From a virus, in the IMG/VR virus record IMGVR_UViG_3300022924_000005, positions 1-48,352 of that record: a stretch of 48,352 bases of DNA. One strand, written 5' to 3'. The notes under the pieces are model-generated. The model saw only the letters and a program-made list of their open reading frames with translations, was not told the origin of the DNA and ran no database searches. Made by a program: the position numbers and the translations under genes. Positions 24,523-32,308 of the stretch are shown one piece after another. The first letter of the stretch is position 1, and the number at the start of each line of letters is the position of its first letter.

Positions 24523-24570
24523 ATGGAAATGTACTATATGTTAATGCGTAGATCGGTAGCGAATGGATGA
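24523..24570 (+). CDS. Possible 15-aa leader peptide
   Basis: Short frame MEMYYMLMRRSVANG whose TGA overlaps the ATG of the following 148-aa gene; GAAAGG stands before it. It could couple translation of the downstream gene or simply be the way ribosomes are loaded. Confidence 0.4.
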   Translation: MEMYYMLMRRSVANG

Positions 24571-25009
24571 GGTCTACACAGCGTCCGAAGACATCAAAAA
24601 GGGTGACAGAGTGGTTTTTGATAGGACTGATAAAACTGTTAGCCTGGCTGGTAAAGCTAATATTCAAGTTGCAAGATCAGGTGCTGAAATTGTACTACCT
24701 GTCACAAAAATAGCAGACATCCCCAATGCTGACATCATCGAGGTAATGCAAACATTTGAGCAAGTGCTGGATGTAAAGCTTCGACCAGTAGATGAACAGC
24801 GAAGATATGCAAAGTTCTTGATTAAGGACTACACAAAAGAAAAGGTGCTTGGTGCCATCATAGCTATTGAAGCAATGAGGGGCAAACCATTCTCGCCTAG
24901 CATTACATCACTAAAAGAGTTACATTTTAAATGGGGGAAGCTAGTTGACTTCTATAGACGGAACCAACCACAGCCATCCAAAGTTGATAATTTAGATAAT
25001 TTAAAGTAG
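24563..25009 (+). CDS. Hypothetical protein, possible replication-associated C-terminal region, 148 aa
   Basis: N-terminal 50 residues look like a small beta domain (IKKGDRVVFDRTDKTVSLAG). The C-terminal 75 residues are helical and end with FSPSITSLKELHFKWGKLVD and FYRRNQ; this resembles the TxxxL-x-KWxKL-x-Y ending of many phage replication-initiation accessory proteins. That similarity is by eye and modest. Overlaps the leader peptide; 11 bases before the next gene. Confidence 0.5.
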   Translation: MDEVYTASEDIKKGDRVVFDRTDKTVSLAGKANIQVARSGAEIVLPVTKIADIPNADIIEVMQTFEQVLDVKLRPVDEQRRYAKFLIKDYTKEKVLGAIIAIEAMRGKPFSPSITSLKELHFKWGKLVDFYRRNQPQPSKVDNLDNLK

Positions 25010-25020
25010 GAGAATATATT

Positions 25021-25746
25021 ATGTGTTTAGAAACAACAAGTTCAGTATTCAAAAAAGGTGATCGAGTTAAGATTTCTGAGTCAGCAGCATTTCACGATAG
25101 AATCATTCAAGACACGGGTAGCGAAATTGTTACAGTACTAATGGGTCCAGAAGGCTCAGTGTTTGGTGGCAATTATTACTTTGAAGAAACATACTACATC
25201 GTATTTGGCGATCATTTAACATTAGTAGAGGAGGAAAAAGAAGTGAAGACGTTTAAAGTTGGTGACAGAGTTAGGGTGCTACGAAATACCTATTATGATG
25301 GAACAATTGATAGTAGTCTTGATCAAGGTTTAGTTGGTAAAGTCGGTCGCATTAAATATGTATCATCCGTTGCTATCAATTTTCCCTATGGTGTTGAGTT
25401 CGAGTTTGGCGAGACAGAAGACTTCTCTGCTGACGACCTAGAGTTAGAATCTTCGGTAAAAGTTGGTGATGAGATTGAATTTACTATACTCGACGGAGAA
25501 GTTACATTGGGTGGTAAAGTTACTAAGGTTGTAATTGAACCTGTTGTCACATATGTTGACAATAATGGCGAAGAGTTTACTGATGCATTATCTGTATTGT
25601 CGGCAGCAGAAGATTTTGAAGTTGTTGCTAACGAACAGGAAAGCGATGAAGTTGAAACTGTTGTGATTAATGGATTGGTATACGACCTTGCTGAAGTGAG
25701 TGAACGTCTACAATCTATCGAACCACTTGACCGCGTAGAAGAATAA
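25021..25746 (+). CDS. Protein with three SH3/KOW-like repeats, 241 aa
   Basis: Three units begin with a FKxGDxV-type strand: residues about 11-18 (FKKGDRVKIS), 76-86 (FKVGDRVRVLR) and 152-161 (VKVGDEIEFT), each starting a 60-70-residue SH3-like barrel. Such barrels bind nucleic acid or protein. At 25243 an in-frame GTG preceded by GAGGAGG at the first/second domain boundary may be an internal start. Paralogous to the genes at 31657 and 32309. Highly acidic overall. Confidence 0.55.
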   Translation: MCLETTSSVFKKGDRVKISESAAFHDRIIQDTGSEIVTVLMGPEGSVFGGNYYFEETYYIVFGDHLTLVEEEKEVKTFKVGDRVRVLRNTYYDGTIDSSLDQGLVGKVGRIKYVSSVAINFPYGVEFEFGETEDFSADDLELESSVKVGDEIEFTILDGEVTLGGKVTKVVIEPVVTYVDNNGEEFTDALSVLSAAEDFEVVANEQESDEVETVVINGLVYDLAEVSERLQSIEPLDRVEE

Positions 25747-25771
25747 TTTAAAACAAAAGGGGTGAACGGTT

Positions 25772-26779
25772 ATGTATGATGTTGTGATTGTCGGATCAGG
25801 GCCAGCAGGTCTATCCGCTGCAGTAAATGCTGCAAGTGAGGGATTAAAAACCCTAGTAATGGATATGAACACTGACTTTGGTGGGCAAGCCTCAACATCT
25901 ACCATGATTGAGAACTATGCCGGCTTCCCCGATGGTGTAACTGGTCGTGATTTAACTCAGCGCATGTTGGACCAGACATATAAATTTGACGTTGAGTTCA
26001 TGGCACCGGCACGAGTATGTGGACTGGAACGAGAAGAAGACCGTATTAGAGTCTTAGATGATTCTGGTATGTATGTTGACACTCGATCAGTAGTGCTTGC
26101 CATGGGCGTACAATATCGTCGCCTAAATGTACCGAGTGTTGCTAAGTATCTTGGTCGCGGTATCTCTTATGGATCACCAAGTGTCAGTACTAAGTACCGA
26201 GGTAAGCATTTTGCGGTAGTTGGTGGAGCTAACTCAGCCGGTCAAGCTGCTATGCATCTATCACAATACCCGGATTCAACAGTGAGACTGATTGTTCGTG
26301 GTGATACTATCGAAGACAAGATGAGTCACTACCTTATTGAACGCCTAGAGGCAGCCGATAACGTAACTATCCACTATAATAGTGAGATTACTGACGTAGC
26401 TGGTAGTGATAGGTTGACACAAGTATACATTAAGGATAAAATATACACAGAAGGCTTTGATATGGATAATATATTCATCCTTATCGGAGCTATTCCACTC
26501 ACTAACTGGATGGAAGGTATCATAGAACGTGACGATCATGGATTCTTACTTACTGGACGAGATCTTAAACGATCGGCAGTGAAAGAGTTTGAGAATAGTT
26601 GTGGTCGCAAGCCATTTGACCATGAAACATCAATGCGAGGTGTCTTTGCATCGGGTGATATACGAGCTAACTCGGTCAAACGGGTAGCCAGTGCAGTTGG
26701 TGAAGGCGCAATGACAATACCAGAAGTACATAAAGCCGTGCAAATAGCACGAGATAGGGAACGAAGTGAAATATTATAG
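25772..26779 (+). CDS. Thioredoxin-reductase-like FAD/NAD(P)H oxidoreductase lacking the CxxC, 335 aa
   Basis: Two-dinucleotide-binding flavoprotein: FAD site GSGPAG (8-13) and GGQASTSTMIENYAGFPDG (37-55), NAD(P) site GGANSAGQAA (151-160), C-terminal FAD block ASGDIR followed by KRVASAVGEGA. Where thioredoxin reductases carry CATC (about 134-137) this protein has GSPS, so it cannot reduce thioredoxin by the usual dithiol route. The layout (NSAGQAA, VRGD, ETS-x-x-GVFASGD, KRVASAVGEG) matches the cysteine-less class seen fused to cyclic-nucleotide domains. Start is preceded by AAAGGGG. Substrate unknown; an auxiliary redox gene. Confidence 0.85.
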   Translation: MYDVVIVGSGPAGLSAAVNAASEGLKTLVMDMNTDFGGQASTSTMIENYAGFPDGVTGRDLTQRMLDQTYKFDVEFMAPARVCGLEREEDRIRVLDDSGMYVDTRSVVLAMGVQYRRLNVPSVAKYLGRGISYGSPSVSTKYRGKHFAVVGGANSAGQAAMHLSQYPDSTVRLIVRGDTIEDKMSHYLIERLEAADNVTIHYNSEITDVAGSDRLTQVYIKDKIYTEGFDMDNIFILIGAIPLTNWMEGIIERDDHGFLLTGRDLKRSAVKEFENSCGRKPFDHETSMRGVFASGDIRANSVKRVASAVGEGAMTIPEVHKAVQIARDRERSEIL

Positions 26780-27014
26780 ATTGAATTATGAAATCAGTGA
26801 CTGGTTGCCTAAGGGTTCTATCTGGTACAAGGACGAACAAGGTGTCTGGCAACGTAAAGATGAAAATCACGTAGTGGGTCGTGCAAATATGCCAGTCGGA
26901 CTGGGCTATTGGTTTGCGAGTATGCTTGAGCAGGAGTCAACAGATCCAAGCGGTACGTATAAAGGCCCCGACATCCTAACTGAAGTCGTCCGGGGCTGGC
27001 AGGAGAAGGATTAG
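26766..27014 (+). CDS. Hypothetical protein, 82 aa
   Basis: Aromatic-rich (MKYYRLNYEISDWLPKGSIW, GLGYWFASMLEQ). Overlaps the end of the flavoprotein gene by 14 bases, so probably co-translated. Unrecognised. Confidence 0.6.
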   Translation: MKYYRLNYEISDWLPKGSIWYKDEQGVWQRKDENHVVGRANMPVGLGYWFASMLEQESTDPSGTYKGPDILTEVVRGWQEKD

Positions 27015-27182
27015 ATGGCGTCAGTAACTAAAAAGATAGTAAAAATTACATTAGTGGTAATTGGTTTGCCTGTTATTATCCCAGCTTTAATTTTAGTATC
27101 GATTTTTCTACTTATATTTGCTGTGTCGAATTGGTTATCTACTGATGACACCTTTAAAGAATCGATCGAAGCCGTATTATGA
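27015..27182 (+). CDS. Small membrane protein, 55 aa
   Basis: Basic N-terminus (MASVTKKIVK) followed by a long hydrophobic stretch (ITLVVIGLPVIIPALILVSI continuing) able to make one long or two short helices, then an acidic tail. Stop overlaps the next ATG (ATGA). Confidence 0.6.
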   Translation: MASVTKKIVKITLVVIGLPVIIPALILVSIFLLIFAVSNWLSTDDTFKESIEAVL

Positions 27183-27667
27183 GTTACAAGTGGCGGATTA
27201 AATGGAAAGACTTTAACGAACAGGAACTGATAATCTCTGAAGCACAGGGAAAGTTCCTTAACGAAAAGCTTATCCAGGATGAGAAAGAGCGAGGAGATAG
27301 GTTTGTCATCAATGGCATCCCTTATCTCTATAGTTCCATTAACAACGTAGAGCCTACTACTCAAAAAGAAGATAGTGATATTAAGTCACTTATGGCTGGT
27401 ACGGGAGCTGAGCTTACTTCTGGACCACTGATCGATAACGAAGGGCTCGTTGTTACTAACTGGGTCAAGAAATTGGTAAGTAGTAAAGAATATGAGGGAT
27501 ACTATGCTAGGCATCCAAGTTATTACTCACTGGATCGTACAGATAATGGTGGTATTTATATCGCGTTTCGTAGAGTTGAGCAGATTAACAGCGAGCGTCC
27601 TAGTGACGTCGAACTATGTACAGAACAAGAAGCTGAGAGACTATGGAAGTATTCAACAGCAGTATAA
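27179..27667 (+). CDS. Hypothetical protein, 162 aa
   Basis: N-terminal 45 residues form a WKDFNEQELIISEAQGKFLN-type strand-helix unit; the rest is mixed alpha/beta ending in an acidic helix (TEQEAERLWKYSTAV). Ends the unit; an early promoter follows 8 bases later. No family recognised. Confidence 0.6.
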   Translation: MSYKWRIKWKDFNEQELIISEAQGKFLNEKLIQDEKERGDRFVINGIPYLYSSINNVEPTTQKEDSDIKSLMAGTGAELTSGPLIDNEGLVVTNWVKKLVSSKEYEGYYARHPSYYSLDRTDNGGIYIAFRRVEQINSERPSDVELCTEQEAERLWKYSTAV

Positions 27668-27674
27668 AAAGTGA

Positions 27675-27703
27675 TTGACTTTTAGAACAAAGTGTGCTAT
27701 ATT
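27675..27703 (+). promoter_or_regulatory. Rightward early promoter of the structured leader
   Basis: TTGACT -35 (27675-27680), 17-base spacer ending GTGTGC, TATATT -10 (27698-27703). Near-consensus; what follows is more than 500 bases without a gene. Confidence 0.85.
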
Positions 27704-27709
27704 GAATAC

Positions 27710-28246
27710 AGATAAGGATTGCTATCGGTCATATTGCCACAAGGCATTCGACGAGTTCGACCGATACCTTATCTATAGTGTCGGGAATTGTATCGATTAA
27801 GTTCGGCTTGCCCGGCACTCGTAGGTAAAAAACACTGAAAAGCTTTTAGCGAAGTATATGGTCAAAGCGCCGGCCGATAAAAACAGCGCAAGGAGCCAGT
27901 GACACTCCAGCCTACACCAAGAACTTTTACAATTCAATTTACAATGTTGGCAGTGAGTGTCTGAACTTCCTGGGCACAGGATAAATGACTAAATGAAGAG
28001 TAAGTAGCGGTGCCCTATTAATGAACAACTGCAGAAAGTAGTTAATAGGTAGCCTGTGGTAAATTCGCTATATCTCGTTGCCGACATTGTGAACTGAATT
28101 ATCGTATATTAACACGGGGTTCCTCCCTTAAAGAAACACAGGAGTAATTACCGCCGTTTCGACCCGACTGCCGGTTGATCATTGGCAAATCAAAAAGGGG
28201 GTCTGTGTGAATATAGGATAAGGGTATAATAAATAAGGAGATCGCT
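27710..28246 (+). ncRNA. Large structured untranslated RNA or leader (about 540 nt)
   Basis: No ORF of note, but many perfect helices in order: AGATAAGG/CCTTATCT (27710-27717 with 27767-27774) stacked on TATCGGTC/GACCGATA (27723-27730 with 27759-27766), enclosing TGCC-ACAA-GGCA; AGTGTCGGG/CCCGGCACT (27777-27785 with 27811-27819); GACACTC/GAGTGTC (27901-27907 with 27955-27961); GGGCAC/GTGCCC (27972-27977 with 28010-28015); CTATTAA/TTAATAG (28015-28021 with 28042-28048). No terminator is obvious before the genes at 28247, so it may be both a stable RNA and a 5' leader. Size and phage context recall large ornate phage RNAs (GOLLD, ROOL), but I cannot match it to either. Confidence 0.6.
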
Positions 28247-28288
28247 ATGAATGGAACTGGACTAGAAGAGACACTGGAGACTAACTAA
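28247..28288 (+). CDS. Possible 13-aa leader peptide
   Basis: MNGTGLEETLETN after an excellent AAGGAG site at the end of the structured leader; its TAA overlaps the ATG of the 87-aa gene (TAATG). Probably loads ribosomes for the downstream run of coupled genes. Confidence 0.45.
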   Translation: MNGTGLEETLETN

Positions 28289-28551
28289 TGCCCGACACCA
28301 ACACACACCCAGAGCAAGAGAGCCTACGGGCTAAACTTGAAGCACTCGAGTACGAAGGCGAAGATGTATTTGAAGATGTACGTGTAATTGATATGGTCAT
28401 GCACCTTATCGAACAAGACTGTGAACAGGCGGCAAGGGAGGTGGAGGCGGATATGTCTGTATACATGGAGCCTGGTCGTTACCAAGACTACAAAAACCAT
28501 CGAGATGCGACATTCCAAAATGATCAAAGAGTAAATGGAGAGGTTTTATAA
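28288..28551 (+). CDS. Hypothetical acidic protein, 87 aa
   Basis: Helical, acidic (LEALEYEGEDVFEDVRVIDM, QDCEQAAREVEAD), with a polar C-terminus. First substantial gene after the structured leader; stop overlaps the next start. Unrecognised. Confidence 0.6.
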   Translation: MPDTNTHPEQESLRAKLEALEYEGEDVFEDVRVIDMVMHLIEQDCEQAAREVEADMSVYMEPGRYQDYKNHRDATFQNDQRVNGEVL

Positions 28552-28793
28552 TGAGTGCTGAGTTTGATCCACACATGCTATACACTGATAGTATTCGTAT
28601 CCACTCCGTCACAGAGATGACAGAAGATCAGGTGCGAGCCAAGGCGCTGCAGTATAAGAAAGCAGAACGTGATGGAGTTTTGCAAGGTAGGCAAGAAGAG
28701 GAGCGAGCAAGGTTGTTTGGTCACTTCTTGTTTGAACTATCTATGCAGGTATCAGAGCGTGAACAATTAGAGAAACTAATGGAGACAACTTAA
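28551..28793 (+). CDS. Hypothetical helical protein, 80 aa
   Basis: Long charged helices (MTEDQVRAKALQYKKAERDG, SMQVSEREQLEKLME), coiled-coil prone. Coupled to neighbours by TAATG at both ends. Unrecognised. Confidence 0.6.
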   Translation: MSAEFDPHMLYTDSIRIHSVTEMTEDQVRAKALQYKKAERDGVLQGRQEEERARLFGHFLFELSMQVSEREQLEKLMETT

Positions 28794-28957
28794 TGGTTCA
28801 AATTATACAGATAACATCAAGAAGTCATAATATTTATGGCCTAGACAACCAGGGTACAGTTTGGATTCTATCATTTCCTGAAATAGAGACACCTCGTGAC
28901 ATTAAATCCCATCCCCTATGGATTAAGGTAATTGATTCTCCTGGGGTAAACGCATAA
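28793..28957 (+). CDS. Small hypothetical protein, 54 aa
   Basis: All-beta-looking (MVQIIQITSRSHNIYGLDNQ, GTVWILSFPE). TAATG overlaps with both neighbours. Unrecognised. Confidence 0.55.
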   Translation: MVQIIQITSRSHNIYGLDNQGTVWILSFPEIETPRDIKSHPLWIKVIDSPGVNA

Positions 28958-29271
28958 TGGGCGCACAAACGATTAGAGTACCTATCACCGTTAAGCTTTT
29001 TGACAACAAAAACAATGAGTTGATATTCAGTTCATCTTCTGCAGTAAAATCGAAAATTAGAAATCTTACCTCTGAAGCTCTGGCGCAGAATGAAGATAAG
29101 GACGTTACAGGAATAGCTACTCTTATGTATAGCCGTAAAGAAGATAGCTGGAATCAATTTGCATTCTACACTATTGAAGAATTTGACGAGAAAATAGCAC
29201 CAGTATTAGAGATTGGGCTACTACGAGAATTAAAAGCATCAGGAATGATGGAGAAGAGTTACCTCGGATGA
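28957..29271 (+). CDS. Hypothetical protein, 104 aa
   Basis: N-terminal strands (TIRVPITVKLFDNKNNELIF), then a Ser-rich helix and mixed alpha/beta. Stop overlaps the next ATG (ATGA). Unrecognised. Confidence 0.6.
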   Translation: MGAQTIRVPITVKLFDNKNNELIFSSSSAVKSKIRNLTSEALAQNEDKDVTGIATLMYSRKEDSWNQFAFYTIEEFDEKIAPVLEIGLLRELKASGMMEKSYLG

Positions 29272-29501
29272 AACTATGGTTACTAAAGCATAAGTTTTCA
29301 TTCAGGGATGAAGATCGGCCCTACTTTGGAGTTGCCGGTGACGATCATATTGTTGCCGTAGTTGAAGCAGAAGATGCCGTAAAAGCGTTCATGAAGATCT
29401 ACCCTGACTTAATGTCACCTAATATGGATGAGTGGGAGATCACAGAAATTAAAGTAACTGGCAAGTCGCACGTATTAGCGCTTGCTTATGGGATGTACTA
29501 A
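29268..29501 (+). CDS. Hypothetical protein, 77 aa
   Basis: Strand-rich N-terminus (MKLWLLKHKFSFRDEDRPYF), then VVEAEDAVKAFMKIYPDLMS and a strand near the end, suggesting a small ferredoxin-like alpha/beta fold. Unrecognised. Confidence 0.6.
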   Translation: MKLWLLKHKFSFRDEDRPYFGVAGDDHIVAVVEAEDAVKAFMKIYPDLMSPNMDEWEITEIKVTGKSHVLALAYGMY

Positions 29502-29710
29502 TGAATAAGAATACAAAAGAACTACAGGGCGCTACAGCTGAGCACTGGATGGATAAGGCATTACGACAACGTAAGCCTATCAATCTACCAGACAACATCA
29601 TTCGCATTGGTGCTGATGCACTGTTAAAGATGAACACTTACCGCAACCAACTACTAGGAACAGACATCTCGCTACATGAGTTGGCACAGATGTCGGATGA
29701 AGAGAAGTAA
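29501..29710 (+). CDS. Hypothetical protein, 69 aa
   Basis: Polar helical protein (MNKNTKELQGATAEHWMDKA start; LHELAQMSDEEK end). TAATG coupling both sides. Unrecognised. Confidence 0.6.
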   Translation: MNKNTKELQGATAEHWMDKALRQRKPINLPDNIIRIGADALLKMNTYRNQLLGTDISLHELAQMSDEEK

Positions 29711-29967
29711 TGAACAGGATCGTTGCTGCTGCTATAGAAAAGAACGGCGTAGTATTTACGGGAACTCGACATGGTAATATTATAAGAGATATGGTTATTA
29801 CAAAATTCATAACTGACATGGATAATGATTACGTAGAGCAACACGAGCAGGGATTTATCGACTTAAACGGTGAATTTTGGAATCGTGAACAATCTAGGGA
29901 TATTGCAGTAGAAGCTGGCCAGGTATCAAGGGACCATAAAACATTGTATAGCGAGGACCTTTGGTAA
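29710..29967 (+). CDS. Hypothetical protein, 85 aa
   Basis: Starts with AAAIEKNGVVFTGTRHGNII then acidic polar sequence; the GVVFTGxRHGxII block resembles small phage proteins of the same style elsewhere, but I cannot name a family. Start and stop overlap neighbours. Confidence 0.55.
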   Translation: MNRIVAAAIEKNGVVFTGTRHGNIIRDMVITKFITDMDNDYVEQHEQGFIDLNGEFWNREQSRDIAVEAGQVSRDHKTLYSEDLW

Positions 29968-30206
29968 TGGGAAAGATTTTCCTAAAAGACGGTAGGGTAC
30001 TGGATCTTACAGAAGACCAGTCGCTCTATCTGGCGAGAATAACAATGTTTATCCCAAATTTCAAGACAATCAAGCTTAATGATGAAGTGTTTACGCTCAA
30101 AGATATAGATCATGAAGCTTGGGCCAAGGCGCAATTGCCTCAGCAAACAGGTATGGGGTTGGATGTAGAGGTTGTGGATAACCGACCGATGAAAACTAAT
30201 CAATAA
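29967..30206 (+). CDS. Hypothetical protein, 79 aa
   Basis: MGKIFLKDGRVLDLTEDQSL start, compact alpha/beta. The ATG at 29967 overlaps the previous TAA and is preferred over an in-frame TTG at 29961. Unrecognised. Confidence 0.6.
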   Translation: MGKIFLKDGRVLDLTEDQSLYLARITMFIPNFKTIKLNDEVFTLKDIDHEAWAKAQLPQQTGMGLDVEVVDNRPMKTNQ

Positions 30207-30215
30207 AGGAACTGT

Positions 30216-30383
30216 ATGAAAGAAGAATTTGAAGAAGTTGTTAAGTCCGTCTATACTGACGGAGAAATCTCTGGTGAGGATTTCATAGGTTCAGGGTCCA
30301 GGGACTACAATACTATCATAGATGAAGCGGTTGAAAAACTATTAGCCACTGTGTATAAATATGATGGTGGTCCAAGTGAATAA
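30216..30383 (+). CDS. Small acidic protein, 55 aa
   Basis: MKEEFEEVVKSVYTDGEISG start, highly acidic. AAAGGA precedes the ATG. Last gene before the 30.39 kb promoter. Unrecognised. Confidence 0.55.
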   Translation: MKEEFEEVVKSVYTDGEISGEDFIGSGSRDYNTIIDEAVEKLLATVYKYDGGPSE

Positions 30384-30388
30384 TGTTA

Positions 30389-30417
30389 TTGACTATTAAC
30401 GCAATGTGTGCTATACT
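30389..30417 (+). promoter_or_regulatory. Rightward early promoter for the DNA-metabolism unit
   Basis: TTGACT -35 (30389-30394), 17-base spacer ending TGTGTGC, TATACT -10 (30412-30417); GAAAGGG and the ATG of the 86-aa gene follow at 30447. Drives nuclease, SSB and resolvase genes. Confidence 0.85.
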
Positions 30418-30446
30418 GAGAGTATAAATAAGAAAGGGTATAAGAA

Positions 30447-30707
30447 ATGTACGACATCCAAGTAGAATTGTTCAAAGGAGAAGATTCAATTGCGTTCGAC
30501 GAGATCTTTGATGATCCAGGGGACCGTGAATTGCAAAGTGTATTGTATAAATCAGCACCTGTTCTTGAATCAGGTAAAGCAGATCGTATTGTTATTTACA
30601 TCTCAAACGATGGTGAGCTACTAGACATTATGGACATCTCGGCAGCAGCCTACGATGTCAAAGAAGTGTATGGAGCTATCGAAGAAAAGACAAACGGTAT
30701 CCTCTAA
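30447..30707 (+). CDS. Hypothetical acidic protein, 86 aa
   Basis: Alpha/beta, acidic (MYDIQVELFKGEDSIAFDEI start). Leads the DNA-metabolism unit and is coupled by TAATG to the nuclease gene, so it may work with it. Unrecognised. Confidence 0.6.
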   Translation: MYDIQVELFKGEDSIAFDEIFDDPGDRELQSVLYKSAPVLESGKADRIVIYISNDGELLDIMDISAAAYDVKEVYGAIEEKTNGIL

Positions 30708-31657
30708 TGCCAAACAAAGTAACATCAATTACATTGACAGCTACGATTCCTACTGCACAGTATGCGAATCTACAGCCATCAATTACAGTAGAGGTTGACG
30801 ATGATGTTGAAGGTGCTAAGAAGACAGCACTGGAACACATCGTTGGCATCAGCCAGAAGTATGCAGAGGAGGGACGAGAGCTAGAAGCTAAGTCACCTAT
30901 GCCGGTTGAACTAGAAAAAGTTGAGAGTCCTATGACAGGCGGAGTTGCCTACAAAGACCAATGGCACCATTTCTGGACAGCTGATGGTCGTCGTTACCTA
31001 AGTGCATCACGATTTGCAAGTAAGTTTGTAGAACCGTTCCCAGCCCACTTCATCCTTCCTAAGATGGCTAAAGCCTACGGCGGAACAGAAGAACTGCACC
31101 AAGCTATCTGGTCACTCAAGGGTGACGTATCGACATTGTTCGGCAAGGCAGTACACGCAGGCATCGAACTATACGGACGACACCACGAGATGGGTGCAAA
31201 GACTGGTGCCAAAGAGGGTATCAACAAGGCGCTTACTGATCAGCCACACATCAAGAAGATCGTAGAAGATTTCTTTAATGGGGATGATGTTCATAAACCC
31301 GGATTTGATAGTAGGCGTATCAATGAGGATGCTGAATATGAAGTACAAATCATCGACGAAAAGAATGCACGTATCGCAGAAGTTGACCGAGTTAAGTTTG
31401 TTAACCGAGAAAAGAAGATTATCCGCATTCAGGACTACAAGACTAACTTCGATGTCCTCGCTAAGGAAAAGATGTTAGCACCATTTGAAGCAATGCCAGC
31501 TAATCAGCTATCTAAGTACTGGCTACAGCTAAGCTTTGAAGCAGAGATTGCTAAAGAAGCCGGCTATATCGTACAAGGTTTGGATATCTTCCACCTAACA
31601 GTTGATGGATGGGTAACTTATAGCAGTGAAGTAATTGATATTAAGGAGGCATTATAG
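30707..31657 (+). CDS. PD-(D/E)XK nuclease, RecB/Cas4-like, 316 aa
   Basis: Probable DNA exonuclease for recombination or end processing. The core runs from residue about 140: GKAVHAGIE with H150, AEVDRV with E225 and D227, IQDYKT with D243 and K245, and YWLQLSFEAE at about 271-280 for the Q-x-x-x-Y-like motif. There is no Cys, so unlike true Cas4/AddB it has no iron-sulphur cluster. The first about 60 residues (ITLTATIPTAQYANLQPSIT and on) are a separate small beta domain found in front of phage nucleases. Encoded shortly upstream of SSB, as expected for a recombination set. Confidence 0.85.
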   Translation: MPNKVTSITLTATIPTAQYANLQPSITVEVDDDVEGAKKTALEHIVGISQKYAEEGRELEAKSPMPVELEKVESPMTGGVAYKDQWHHFWTADGRRYLSASRFASKFVEPFPAHFILPKMAKAYGGTEELHQAIWSLKGDVSTLFGKAVHAGIELYGRHHEMGAKTGAKEGINKALTDQPHIKKIVEDFFNGDDVHKPGFDSRRINEDAEYEVQIIDEKNARIAEVDRVKFVNREKKIIRIQDYKTNFDVLAKEKMLAPFEAMPANQLSKYWLQLSFEAEIAKEAGYIVQGLDIFHLTVDGWVTYSSEVIDIKEAL

Positions 31658-32307
31658 TGAGTAAATTCAAAGTTGGTGATAAAGTTGTTGTAAACGGTTC
31701 ATCTATTTCGGGTATGAATCAAGGTAATGGTCGTGTTGCGGTAATCGATAAAGATTACAATGATGGTGACTATCGTGTGCAATTTTCAGAAGGATTTGGT
31801 GGAGTATTTAATAATAGCTTATTAACATTATTAGAGGAGAAAAGCGTGAGTAAATTCAAAGTTGGTGATATTGTTACTGGAACGAGAGGCGGACAAGTCC
31901 TGAGTCGCGGTAGAACCGCTGAGATTATAGAGGTTACTGATTCAGGATATCATGTTAAGGCTATGGGTGAAAATCCAGCCAATTCTCACCCGGGACAAAC
32001 CTGGTATGATAGCGAATTAAAATTAGTAAAGGAATATAAGAAGAGTATGGATAATTTACAACAAGGTGATGTATTGGTGAGTGATAACTCATACAAAGAT
32101 GATTTGGTTTTCCAGGGTAAAATTGGTGATATGTTCGGTTTCATTGAAGATGATAGTGATAGTACCGCCGTTTGGCTCAGTAAGACGGAGCTAGAAAATT
32201 CTGGCTACAAACTTAAAGATGCAGAGTCAGAACAAACAGAAGTAACCCTTGAAGAGATTGCTGACAAATTCGGTATCGATGTTAAGGAACTAAGGATCAA
32301 GGAATAA
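31657..32307 (+). CDS. Protein with SH3/KOW-like repeats, 216 aa
   Basis: GTG start after AAGGAGG. Two near-identical openings, SKFKVGDKVVVNGS (residues 2-15) and SKFKVGDIVTGTR (from about 65), start SH3-like barrels; a third unit starts near DNLQQGDVLVSD. The second opening is preceded by GAGGAG and GTG at 31846 in frame, so a shorter product of about 153 aa may also be made. The C-terminus (TLEEIADKFGIDVKELRIKE) is shared with the next protein. Function unknown; SH3-like barrels suggest nucleic-acid or protein binding. Confidence 0.6.
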   Translation: MSKFKVGDKVVVNGSSISGMNQGNGRVAVIDKDYNDGDYRVQFSEGFGGVFNNSLLTLLEEKSVSKFKVGDIVTGTRGGQVLSRGRTAEIIEVTDSGYHVKAMGENPANSHPGQTWYDSELKLVKEYKKSMDNLQQGDVLVSDNSYKDDLVFQGKIGDMFGFIEDDSDSTAVWLSKTELENSGYKLKDAESEQTEVTLEEIADKFGIDVKELRIKE

Positions 32308-32308
32308 T

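Noticed and set aside
27710-27774. tRNA from the 7-8 bp closing stem of the structured leader
   Set aside because: The closing stem length suggests a tRNA, but the inner 8-bp stem stacks directly on it and no T-loop or anticodon arm fits.
28225-28230. TATAAT just before the 28.25 kb genes as an independent promoter
   Set aside because: No recognisable -35 at an acceptable spacing; the structured leader's promoter probably drives these genes.
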